From assembly GCA_944321205.1 (NCBI GenBank), contig CALUKK010000033.1, positions 1 to 37,792 of the forward strand: 37,792 nucleotides of DNA, read 5' to 3'. This stretch comes from an uncultured Alistipes sp. GTDB lineage: Bacteria > Bacteroidota > Bacteroidia > Bacteroidales > Rikenellaceae. The notes beneath the pieces are model-generated. The model ran no database searches and was not told the DNA's origin. It was given only the letters and a program-made list of their open reading frames with translations. A program made the translations under genes and the position numbers. Below are positions 1-7,226 of the stretch, in pieces. Numbering within the stretch: position 1 is the stretch's first letter; each line of letters starts with the position of its first letter.

Positions 1-737
1 ACCTTTTCTCCTCGCGGGATTTTGCCGATGTAGCCCGCAAGATCACGGTTCTGCGGGAGATTGCCGCGGTCCGGGAGCGGAAACTGCGCGATATTGAAGC
101 GCTCACCGAGCAGGTTCGCAGCGAAAAGGAGGAGCTTGACCGACGACATCGTTCGCTCGACTCGGTGACGCGGCAACTTGCGGCACAGCGTGAAAAGCTG
201 CAACGTGATTCACGGAATGCCCGGGCCAACATTCAAAGCATGACGCAGAAGGAGCGGTCGGCGCTGCAACGCAAAATAGCCCGGGAACAGGAGCTCGACG
301 TGGCGATCAACGAACTGCGCAAACTCACCAAGGGCAACAAGGAGGGAGCCTCGTTCTCCTCGAAGACCACGGGACTGCGACTTCCTGTGGAGTCTGGCCG
401 CGTAAAACGCTACCGGGACAACATGGCCGAGATCACGGGACCGAAGGGGGCCCGGGTTCTGTCGATCTACGAAGGCAAGGTGATCGACATCAAGCGCAAC
501 CGCATAACGAGCAAATACGACGTTTACGTGGCTCACGGCGAGTACCTGACCTCCTATGCCAATCTGGGGACGATCAGCGTCGAAAAGGGCCAGAAAGTGG
601 CCAGAAACCAGCAATTGGGAACCATAGGCTCGGCCGTTGACGTGATGACCATGGAGACGGAGTACAAACTCGTCTTCGGCATCTATCCTCCGGACCCGAA
701 TCAGAAGATGCGGGCCGAGAACTGTTTCAAGAGATAG
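1..737 (+). CDS. EnvC-like murein hydrolase activator, 3' part
   Basis: The reading frame is open from the first bases (first full codon at 3), so the true start lies upstream and 244 residues are visible. The first ~110 residues are highly charged and helical, as in the coiled coil of EnvC/M23-family proteins. The last ~120 residues form a LytM-like domain, with a recognisable AHGEYLTSYANL stretch followed by VEKGQKVARNQQLGTIG. Active M23 peptidases end in an HxH motif (HLHFE); here that position reads ETEYKLVFGIY, so the zinc ligands are missing. This fits EnvC-type proteins, which activate amidases at the division septum instead of cutting peptidoglycan. The export signal is outside the window. 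The family call is good; the amidase partner is not visible. A GTG at 165 is internal, not a start. Confidence 0.8.
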   Translation, partial: LFSSRDFADVARKITVLREIAAVRERKLRDIEALTEQVRSEKEELDRRHRSLDSVTRQLAAQREKLQRDSRNARANIQSMTQKERSALQRKIAREQELDVAINELRKLTKGNKEGASFSSKTTGLRLPVESGRVKRYRDNMAEITGPKGARVLSIYEGKVIDIKRNRITSKYDVYVAHGEYLTSYANLGTISVEKGQKVARNQQLGTIGSAVDVMTMETEYKLVFGIYPPDPNQKMRAENCFKR

Positions 738-945
738 AAAGGGGCAGAGAGGGGGAGAAAAGAGAAAAAGAAGTGGAGAGAAGTGATGTAGAGAAGTGAT
801 GTAGAAAAGTGAAGAGTGGGGTGAAGAGAGAAAGAGAGGGGTGACAGAGTCAACAGGCGACAGAGACGACAGACGGGAGACAGAAGACAGAGACGACAGA
901 CAGCAGGAAGGTGACAGAAGAGACCCTGAAAAAAGGTCTTTTGCA
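738..945 (+). repeat. Purine-rich degenerate repeat spacer
   Basis: Between the EnvC-like gene and ybeY the + strand is almost purely purine at first (runs of GAGAGA, GAAGTGATGTAGA repeated) and then turns into a GACAGA/GACGACAGAC-rich degenerate repeat. It can be translated as an N-terminal extension of ybeY from a GTG at 841, but the product is low-complexity (DRDDRRETEDRDDRQQ) and unlike YbeY. I see no hairpin terminator here. It resembles, in opposite strand polarity, the pyrimidine tracts near 28.4, 33.3 and 36.8 kb. Confidence 0.7.
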
Positions 946-1011
946 AAGGTAAAATCCAATGAAAAGAACCTGGAAAACTCTTTCTTCCGATCCGATAAAA
1001 GATCCGAAAAA

Positions 1012-1440
1012 ATGGCTGTAAAATACTATACCGACGATTGCAGCTACCGCTATCCGCAGAAACGGCTGACAGCACAGTGGCTGCGCGAGGTGGCCGAAAC
1101 AGAGGGCTACACGCTGGGCGATGTCTGCTATATCTTCTGTTCGGCACAACGGCTTCTGGAGATGAACCGGCAATACCTCGGACATGACTATTTCACCGAT
1201 GTGATTACCTTTGATTACAGCGACCGCAAGGGTACGCATATCGTTTCGGGTGATATTTTCATCGATGTGGAGACCGTGGCGGACAATGCCCGCCAATACG
1301 GAGCGACGCCTCTTCAGGAGATGCGGCGGGTAGTGGTGCACGGCGTACTTCATCTTTGCGGACAGAACGACAAGACTCCGCGAACCAACGCCCAGATGCA
1401 CCGTAAGGAAGACAAATACTTGAAATTCTGGGAGAAATAA
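1012..1440 (+). CDS. ybeY: Endoribonuclease YbeY (16S rRNA maturation factor)
   Basis: A 142-residue zinc metalloprotein of the UPF0054 family, which takes part in 16S rRNA 3' end processing and ribosome quality control. The metal motif is visible as VVVHGVLHLCGQNDK near residues 103-117. The HxxxH pair is present; the third ligand region reads NDK rather than DH, as I recall from other Bacteroidota members. I chose ATG 1012 (MAVKYYTDD) because the family starts there and everything upstream is low-complexity purine repeat. Its TAA overlaps the ATG of mnmG by one base, so the two are translationally coupled. A weak TTTTGC box near 939-944 might be part of a promoter, but its upstream half is poor. 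Confidence 0.9.
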   Translation: MAVKYYTDDCSYRYPQKRLTAQWLREVAETEGYTLGDVCYIFCSAQRLLEMNRQYLGHDYFTDVITFDYSDRKGTHIVSGDIFIDVETVADNARQYGATPLQEMRRVVVHGVLHLCGQNDKTPRTNAQMHRKEDKYLKFWEK

Positions 1441-3446
1441 TGACCCTCGATTACGATATCATCGTCATTGGCGGCGGACATGCCGGATGTGAAGCCGCTG
1501 CTGCCGCCGCACGCCTCGGATCCCGGACGCTGCTGCTGACGATGGACATGACGAAGATGGCCTCGATGTCGTGCAATCCGGCCGTTGGTGGAGTAGCTAA
1601 AGGGCAGATTGTCAGAGAGATAGATGCTTTAGGCGGAGAAATGGGACGCATCACCGACCGCACGGCCGTACAGTTCCGGATGCTGAACATGTCAAAAGGG
1701 GCAGCCATGTGGAGTCCACGGGCCCAATGCGACAAGACCCGCTTCTCGGAGGAGTGGCGCCATACGCTGGAGAATATTCCGAACCTCTATATCTGGCAGG
1801 ATGCCGCTACGGAGCTTCTCTTCGAAGAGACGGGACAAATCCCGCACGAAACGAAAAACGGGGAAGCCGAAACTCCCGCTCCGGACGACAACAAATCCAT
1901 TTCCGAAAAAGAGATCATCGATAAAAACAGCTGTTGGGATGAAATGCAACGCGCAGGAAAACACCTGCGCATTCGGGGCGTAAGGAGCCGGATGGGAGTC
2001 GAATTCAGTTGCCGGGCCGTGGTACTGACAGCCGGCACCTTCCTGGATGGAATGATGCACTGCGGTGCGGCACACGCCGAGGGGGGCAGGGCAGGAGACG
2101 CCGCTTCACACGGTATCACCTCATGCCTGCAACAGATCGGCTTCGAAACCGGTCGCATGAAGACCGGAACGCCGGCACGGCTCGACGCCCGGACGATCCA
2201 TTTCGAGATTCTGGAGCCACAGTACGGCGATGAAAAACCCTCGAAATTCTCCTTTTCTCCCGAGACCGAACCTGTCAAGGATCAGATGCCGTGCTATCTG
2301 GTCTATACGACTCCGGAGGTTCACGCCATTTTGCGCACGGGATTCGACCGTTCGCCACTCTTCAACGGAACCATCCACGGTATCGGCCCGCGCTATTGCC
2401 CCTCGATTGAGGACAAGCTCCGGACCTTTGCCGACAAGGAGCAGCACCAGCTTTTCCTCGAACCCGAAGGACGTTCGACCAACGAATACTATCTGAACGG
2501 ATTTTCATCGTCACTTCCCTGGGAGGTACAATGGGAGGCGCTGCACAAGATCCGAGGATTCGAAGATCTGCACATCTACCGCCCGGGCTATGCCATCGAA
2601 TACGACTATTTTCCGCCCACACAACTCGAACATTCGCTCGAAACGAAGCTCGTTTCGGGACTTTTTTTCGCCGGACAGGTCAACGGAACAACCGGCTACG
2701 AAGAGGCGGCAGCCCAGGGTCTGATGGCCGGAATCAATGCCCATCGGAAGTTGAAAGGGGAGGAGCCGATCGTACTGAAACGCGACGAAGCCTATATCGG
2801 CGTGCTGATCGACGACCTGGTCACGAAGGGTGTGGACGAGCCCTACCGGATGTTCACCTCGCGTGCCGAGTACCGGATTCGGCTCCGACAGGACAATGCC
2901 GACATGCGACTCACTCCACTGGGGCACAAAATCGGTCTGATTTCGGAGGAGAGATACGCCCATTTCGAACAAAAAAAATCGAACGTAGAATCACTTGTAG
3001 CCTTTGCCCGTGAGACGAGTGTCAAGGCAGCCGAAATTTCAGACTATCTGAAATCGATTGGATCGGAGCCTCTGACGCAAGGTCGGAAGCTTTACGACAT
3101 TCTGATGCGCAACAACGTAACCTTTGAATCGTTGGAAAAGGTTCTTCCGAAGCTGCACCGTTTCATCGAATCACACCGGATCGACGCTGAAGCGATCGAA
3201 GAGGCCGAGATTCAGATCAAGTACAAAGGCTACATTGAGCGCGAAAAATTCATTGCCGAAAAGCTTCATCGGCTCGAAAACATCCGCATTCCGCTCGACT
3301 TTGACTTTTTTTCGATGAATTCACTCACGATTGAAGCCCGACAAAAATTAAATCGCATTCGACCGAAGACTATCGGACAAGCCTCGCGCATCCCGGGGGT
3401 ATCACCTGCCGATGTCAACGTTCTGCTGATCAAGTTCGGCAGATAA
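1440..3446 (+). CDS. mnmG: tRNA uridine-5-carboxymethylaminomethyl modification enzyme MnmG (GidA)
   Basis: MnmG is the FAD- and NADH-dependent partner of MnmE that installs carboxymethylaminomethyl groups at U34 of certain tRNAs. The FAD-binding GGGHAGCEAA lies at residues 11-20, the conserved SCNPAVGGVAKG at 44-55, and the C-terminal helical GidA domain ends in PGVSPADVNVLLIKFG. The protein is 668 residues, against about 620-630 for the family. The excess is a hydrophilic insert at about residues 129-176, between the strand ending ATELLFE and RIRGVRSRMG. The start overlaps the ybeY stop. mnmG lies close to the replication origin in many bacteria, which fits the parS-like sites just downstream. 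Confidence 0.96.
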   Translation: MTLDYDIIVIGGGHAGCEAAAAAARLGSRTLLLTMDMTKMASMSCNPAVGGVAKGQIVREIDALGGEMGRITDRTAVQFRMLNMSKGAAMWSPRAQCDKTRFSEEWRHTLENIPNLYIWQDAATELLFEETGQIPHETKNGEAETPAPDDNKSISEKEIIDKNSCWDEMQRAGKHLRIRGVRSRMGVEFSCRAVVLTAGTFLDGMMHCGAAHAEGGRAGDAASHGITSCLQQIGFETGRMKTGTPARLDARTIHFEILEPQYGDEKPSKFSFSPETEPVKDQMPCYLVYTTPEVHAILRTGFDRSPLFNGTIHGIGPRYCPSIEDKLRTFADKEQHQLFLEPEGRSTNEYYLNGFSSSLPWEVQWEALHKIRGFEDLHIYRPGYAIEYDYFPPTQLEHSLETKLVSGLFFAGQVNGTTGYEEAAAQGLMAGINAHRKLKGEEPIVLKRDEAYIGVLIDDLVTKGVDEPYRMFTSRAEYRIRLRQDNADMRLTPLGHKIGLISEERYAHFEQKKSNVESLVAFARETSVKAAEISDYLKSIGSEPLTQGRKLYDILMRNNVTFESLEKVLPKLHRFIESHRIDAEAIEEAEIQIKYKGYIEREKFIAEKLHRLENIRIPLDFDFFSMNSLTIEARQKLNRIRPKTIGQASRIPGVSPADVNVLLIKFGR

Positions 3447-3466
3447 TTCATTTTACAATACAACTC

Positions 3467-3496
3467 AAAGGAGTGTTCCACGTGGAACACTCCTTT
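3467..3496. terminator. 30-bp perfect palindrome, possible mnmG terminator containing a parS copy
   Basis: The 16-bp parS-like core at 3474-3489 is extended on both sides by AAAGGAG/CTCCTTT, giving a gap-free 30-bp inverted repeat 20 bp after the mnmG stop. It is followed by CCTTTA rather than a clean T-run. As RNA it could fold into a hairpin with a tight loop and help end mnmG transcription. As DNA it is a dyad suited to a dimeric protein. Confidence 0.5.
3474..3489. promoter_or_regulatory. parS-like ParB binding site 1
   Basis: Exact TGTTCCACGTGGAACA palindrome. Chromosomal parS sites follow TGTTNCACGTGNAACA, so this fits fully. It is the first of three identical copies in a 152-bp interval. 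Confidence 0.85.
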
Positions 3497-3527
3497 TCCT
3501 TTATACAGGCAGAGATAAACCAACAGA

Positions 3528-3543
3528 TGTTCCACGTGGAACA
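3528..3543. promoter_or_regulatory. parS-like ParB binding site 2
   Basis: Exact TGTTCCACGTGGAACA, 54 bp after site 1 (start to start). Its immediate flanks are not palindromic, so the conserved element is the 16-bp core, not a longer hairpin. Confidence 0.85.
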
Positions 3544-3609
3544 ATAAGCAACCAATAAACAACCAAAAATTAAAACATAAAGTCCAATAAACTGGATTGA
3601 TAAGCCAAG

Positions 3610-3625
3610 TGTTCCACGTGGAACA
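3610..3625. promoter_or_regulatory. parS-like ParB binding site 3
   Basis: Exact TGTTCCACGTGGAACA, 82 bp after site 2. The AT-rich sequence between sites 2 and 3 holds no gene. Confidence 0.85.
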
Positions 3626-3652
3626 TATTAGCAAGAGAAGGTATAAAAACAA

Positions 3653-3682
3653 AAAAATCCCGCTCCTGCGAGCGGGATTTTT
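3653..3682. terminator. Bidirectional intrinsic terminator between mnmG and ilvE
   Basis: Arms AAAAATCCCGCTC and GAGCGGGATTTTT (13 bp, perfect) around a CTGC loop. There are T-runs on both strands, so it can end ilvE (- strand) and any read-through from mnmG. Confidence 0.9.
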
Positions 3683-3724
3683 CGATAAAGAATTCGATAA
3701 AAAATCGAAGCGACAATGCAATAT

Positions 3725-4738
3725 TTAGAGAACAATCGTGCACCAGCCGTATTTATCCTCGGCACGACCGTACTGAATATCCTGTAAAGCGTTATAAAGT
3801 TTCATGCAGTTTTTACCGACCTCGTCACCGTAATTGTACGAAGCACCGGTCTGCATGTCATAAATATAACCGATAGGGGAGATCACGGCAGCCGTACCGC
3901 AGGCACCGCACTCTTCGAAAGTAGGCAGCTCCTCAACCGGAATATGACGCTCCTCCACCTCAAGCCCCATATCTTTGGCCAGTTGACGAAGACTCTTGTT
4001 CGTAATTGACGGAAGAACCGACTGCGATTTCGGCGTGATATACTTGCCATCCTTGATACCGAAGAAGTTGGCGGCACCACACTCTTCGATATACTTATGC
4101 TCGGCAGCGTCGAGATACATGATGTTCGAATAACCGAGTTCATGACCTTTTTCACCGGACAAGAGGCTGGCCGCATAGTTGCCACCCACCTTGACATCAC
4201 CTGTTCCACGTGGAGCAGCACGGTCCTGCTCACGATCGATAGCCACACGGATCGGCTTGATACCCGATTTGAAGTAGGCACCCACCGGCGAGCAGTAGAC
4301 GATCAACAGCGCATCCTTGGCAGGCTTCACACCCAATCCGGCCGTCGTGCCGAACATCACGGGACGCAGATACAACGATGCACCCGTACCGTAGGGAGGA
4401 ATGAAACGCTCGTTGAGTTTGACCACCTCGATGCAGGCCTTGACGATCATCTCCTCCGACGGAACCGGCAGGCAGAGACGTTTGGCCGACGACTGCATAC
4501 GACGGGCATTCTCCTCGACACGGAAAAGGCGAACTTTGCCATCCACACCGCGGAAAGCCTTCAAACCTTCGAAAAGTTCAACACCATAATGCAGACACGA
4601 AGCCGACATGTGCATCTGGATGTACTCATCCTGCGTGACGATCATATCGCTCCACTTGCCGTCCGAATAGGTGAAACGAACGTTGTAGTCGGTCTTGCGA
4701 TAATCGAAACCGAGTGCACTCCAATCCGTAGTTTCCAT
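3725..4738 (-). CDS. ilvE: Branched-chain amino acid aminotransferase
   Basis: A 337-residue fold-type IV PLP enzyme that transfers amino groups between glutamate and the 2-oxo acids of leucine, isoleucine and valine. The PLP-lysine context is visible in GDVKVGGNYAASL. Further family marks are YGVELFEGLKAFRG near the N-terminus and EECGAANFFGIKDG. I place the start at ATG 4738 (METTDWSALGFDYRKTDYNV), which matches the family N-terminus; an ATG nine codons upstream would add MIILKKCKN. It follows metG by 56 bp in the same direction, with no terminator between them, so co-transcription is likely. A degenerate parS-like site lies within the coding sequence at 4202-4217. Confidence 0.95.
   Translation of the reverse strand: METTDWSALGFDYRKTDYNVRFTYSDGKWSDMIVTQDEYIQMHMSASCLHYGVELFEGLKAFRGVDGKVRLFRVEENARRMQSSAKRLCLPVPSEEMIVKACIEVVKLNERFIPPYGTGASLYLRPVMFGTTAGLGVKPAKDALLIVYCSPVGAYFKSGIKPIRVAIDREQDRAAPRGTGDVKVGGNYAASLLSGEKGHELGYSNIMYLDAAEHKYIEECGAANFFGIKDGKYITPKSQSVLPSITNKSLRQLAKDMGLEVEERHIPVEELPTFEECGACGTAAVISPIGYIYDMQTGASYNYGDEVGKNCMKLYNALQDIQYGRAEDKYGWCTIVL
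4202..4217. promoter_or_regulatory. Degenerate parS-like site inside ilvE
   Basis: TGTTCCACGTGGAGCA matches 15 of 16 positions of the three upstream copies. It is in coding sequence (VPRG-type codons), so it may be a weak fourth ParB site or chance. Confidence 0.5.
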
Positions 4739-4794
4739 ATTTTTACATTTTTTAAGGATTATCACATCAGAAAATAAATAGAAAAATCTCGGGC

Positions 4795-6837
4795 TTATCC
4801 GACGATCGCTCCATTGCTGGTCGTATCGCCGGGCTGCAGCAAACGTAATTTTCCGGAGGCATCCTCAGCCATCAGGATCATTCCTTTGGAGAAAATTCCC
4901 TTCAATTCACGCGGTGCCAGGTTGACCAGCACCAGGACCTGTTTGCCGACCAACTCCTCGGGAGTGAAGTATTCAGCAATACCGGATACGATTTCGCGTT
5001 TGTCAATACCCGTATCGACGGTCAATTTCAACAATTTTTTGGTTTTGGCCACCTTTTCGGCCGACAGAATGGTCGAAACGCGGATATCCATCTTCTGAAA
5101 ATCGTCGAATTGAATCGTATCTTTCTGTGGTTCAACATGTTGAGCAGCTTCGGCGGCCATATTGGCAGCCTTCGTGGCGGCGAGTTTGTCCAGTTGACGC
5201 TGGATGACGTCATCCTCGATCTTCTCGAAGAGAAGTTCCGGCTCTCCGATCATGTGACCCGCCGGAATGAGATCAAAAGTACCGAGCCGTTCCCAACCGA
5301 ACTTGTCAACGGCCAGCATCTTCAGAATCTTGGCCGACGAGAAGGGCATGAAGGGTTCGATGGCAATGGCCGTATTGGCCGTGATCTGCAGAGCGACATT
5401 GAGGATCGTCCTGACCCGTTCGGGATCGGTTTTGATCACCTTCCAGGGCTCCGTATCAGCCAGGTACTTGTTACCGATACGGGCAACGTTCATGGCATCC
5501 TTCAACGCCTCACGGAAGCGGTAATTCTCGATATTGGACTCGAGCGAAGCCTTGACGGCAGCCACATCGGCAATTGTCTGACGATCATAGTCGCTCAATT
5601 CACCGCAAGCCGGAACCTCACCGTTGAAATACTTCTTGGTCAGCACCAGCGCACGGTTGACGAAGTTACCGAGAATGGCTACGAGTTCGTTGTTGTTGCG
5701 GGCCTGGAAATCCTTCCACGTGAAGTCGTTGTCCTTGGTCTCGGGAGCGTTGGCGCAAAGTACGTAGCGCAGCACATCCTCCTTGCCGGGGAATTCGTCG
5801 AGATACTCATGGAGCCAGACGGCCCAGTTGCGCGACGTGGAGATCTTGTCACCCTCGAGATTGAGGAATTCGTTGGCCGGAACATTCTCCGGAAGGATAT
5901 AACCGCCATGCGCCTTCAGCATCGACGGAAAGACAATACAGTGGAAGACGATGTTGTCCTTTCCGATGAAGTGAACCAACTTCGTGTCCTCCGACTTCCA
6001 ATACTTCTCCCAGTCGGGTGTAAGATCCTTGGTAGCAGAGATATAGCCGATCGGCGCGTCGAACCAGACGTAAAGCACCTTTCCTTCAGCGCCTTCAACC
6101 GGCACGGGAATTCCCCAATCCAGGTCGCGGCTCACGGCCCGGGGTTGCAGACCGCCATCCAGCCAGCTCTTGCACTGACCGTAGACGTTCGATTTCCACT
6201 CCTTGTGCCCTTCGAGAATCCACTTGCGCAGGAATCCTTCATATTGATCCAAAGGCAGATACCAGTGTTTGGTCTCGCGCTTGACGGGCACTGAACCCGA
6301 AACGGCGCTGTGAGGTTCGATCAGTTCGTCGGGCGAGAGCGTCGAACCGCACTTTTCGCACTGATCGCCGTAGGCACGATCGTAACCGCACTTGGGACAG
6401 GTGCCGACGATATAGCGGTCCGCAAGGAACGTCTTGGCTTCCTCGTCGTAATACTGCATCGAGGTCTTCTCGATGAATTTACCGTCGTCATAGAGTTTGC
6501 GGAAGAAGTCCGAAGCGGTCTTGGCGTGAGTAGCCGAAGAGGTACGCGAATAGATGTCAAACGACATGCCCAGCCGCTCGAACGAACGCTTGATCAACTC
6601 ATGGTAGCGATCGACGATCTGCTGGGGCGAAACGCCCTCCTTGCGGGCCTTGATCGTAATGGGCACGCCGTGCTCGTCGGATCCACAGACCGAAATGACA
6701 TCACATCCCTTCAGTCGCAGATAGCGGGCATAGATATCCGAAGGTATGTAAACTCCCGCCAAATGTCCGATATGGACGGGACCGTTGGCATAGGGGAGCG
6801 CAGAAGTAACAAGATAACGTTTGAACTCTTTGGCCAT
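4795..6837 (-). CDS. metG: Methionyl-tRNA synthetase with C-terminal tRNA-binding domain
   Basis: This 680-residue cytoplasmic enzyme charges tRNA-Met. HIGH is at residues 22-25. A four-cysteine zinc knuckle uses C147, C150, C160 and C163. The second signature reads KISTS (331-335) in place of KMSKS, a variant I recall as common in the archaeal-like MetRS class used by Bacteroidota. From about residue 575 an EMAP/Trbp111-type OB domain follows ([18 protein letters not shown]), which helps hold tRNA and dimerise. The length is normal for this two-part form. ilvE lies downstream. The upstream spacer carries a TACTTTTG box at 6866-6873. Confidence 0.97.
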   Translation of the reverse strand: MAKEFKRYLVTSALPYANGPVHIGHLAGVYIPSDIYARYLRLKGCDVISVCGSDEHGVPITIKARKEGVSPQQIVDRYHELIKRSFERLGMSFDIYSRTSSATHAKTASDFFRKLYDDGKFIEKTSMQYYDEEAKTFLADRYIVGTCPKCGYDRAYGDQCEKCGSTLSPDELIEPHSAVSGSVPVKRETKHWYLPLDQYEGFLRKWILEGHKEWKSNVYGQCKSWLDGGLQPRAVSRDLDWGIPVPVEGAEGKVLYVWFDAPIGYISATKDLTPDWEKYWKSEDTKLVHFIGKDNIVFHCIVFPSMLKAHGGYILPENVPANEFLNLEGDKISTSRNWAVWLHEYLDEFPGKEDVLRYVLCANAPETKDNDFTWKDFQARNNNELVAILGNFVNRALVLTKKYFNGEVPACGELSDYDRQTIADVAAVKASLESNIENYRFREALKDAMNVARIGNKYLADTEPWKVIKTDPERVRTILNVALQITANTAIAIEPFMPFSSAKILKMLAVDKFGWERLGTFDLIPAGHMIGEPELLFEKIEDDVIQRQLDKLAATKAANMAAEAAQHVEPQKDTIQFDDFQKMDIRVSTILSAEKVAKTKKLLKLTVDTGIDKREIVSGIAEYFTPEELVGKQVLVLVNLAPRELKGIFSKGMILMAEDASGKLRLLQPGDTTSNGAIVG

Positions 6838-6865
6838 AAACAGGTAGAATATTGCTAATTTCCGT

Positions 6866-6873
6866 CAAAAGTA
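6866..6873 (-). promoter_or_regulatory. -7 promoter box for metG
   Basis: TACTTTTG on the - strand fits the Bacteroidota TAnnTTTG box and would start a transcript about 22 bases before the metG ATG. I see no clear TTG -33 element. Confidence 0.5.
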
Positions 6874-6879
6874 CGAATT

Positions 6880-7170
6880 TTTGAGGGAATCCGGAACGAA
6901 AAGGGGAGAATTTGTCAACCCGGCGGAGAAAAAGCCCCGAAGCGAAGGAAGGAACGCCCGAAACGGGAGGAAAACCGGTGAAAGTAAGCGTTCAGACGCT
7001 TCCCGGAAAAGCGATCGAAACCACAAAAGAAAGCCATAAAAAGAGGTTCCATTGAAATAGCAGCCAACCACCCGGAAGAAGGTGGAACAAAAGGAGGAAA
7101 GCCAATGGCGAAAGCAAGTAAACGGGCAGCTCGAAAAGTATCGGAAAAGAGATCGGGACAAGGGAAAGGA
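6880..7170. repeat. Purine-biased spacer between metG and the S46 peptidase gene
   Basis: Apart from the metG promoter and the terminator at 7174-7204, this spacer shows no credible gene. The + strand is rich in GGAA, GAAAA and CCGGAGAA-type purine runs, less regular than the other tracts. Short reading frames through it give low-complexity proteins and have no recognisable start. Confidence 0.5.
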
Positions 7171-7173
7171 GAC

Positions 7174-7204
7174 AAAAAAGGGGACCGTCCGAAGGACAGC
7201 CCCC
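7174..7204 (-). terminator. Intrinsic terminator of the S46 peptidase gene
   Basis: On the - strand an 11-bp stem (GGGGGCTGTCC / GGACGGTCCCC, with two G-U pairs) around TTC is followed by six T. It lies about 22 bp past the peptidase stop. Confidence 0.85.
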
Positions 7205-7226
7205 AAGGGATAAAAGAACGAATTCG

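Noticed and set aside
943..951. TACCTTTGC on the - strand as a promoter
   Set aside because: The box is perfect but no -33 element is seen and it points into the purine tract and EnvC antisense with no gene.
841..1011. N-terminal extension of YbeY from GTG 841
   Set aside because: The 57 added residues are purine-tract translation; the family starts at 1012.
5713..5724. TTCCACGTGAA in metG as a further parS site
   Set aside because: Only the inner core agrees; about 10 of 16 positions match the intact sites.
5110..6294. A 394-codon + strand frame antisense to metG
   Set aside because: Shadow frame; MetRS is unambiguous on the other strand.
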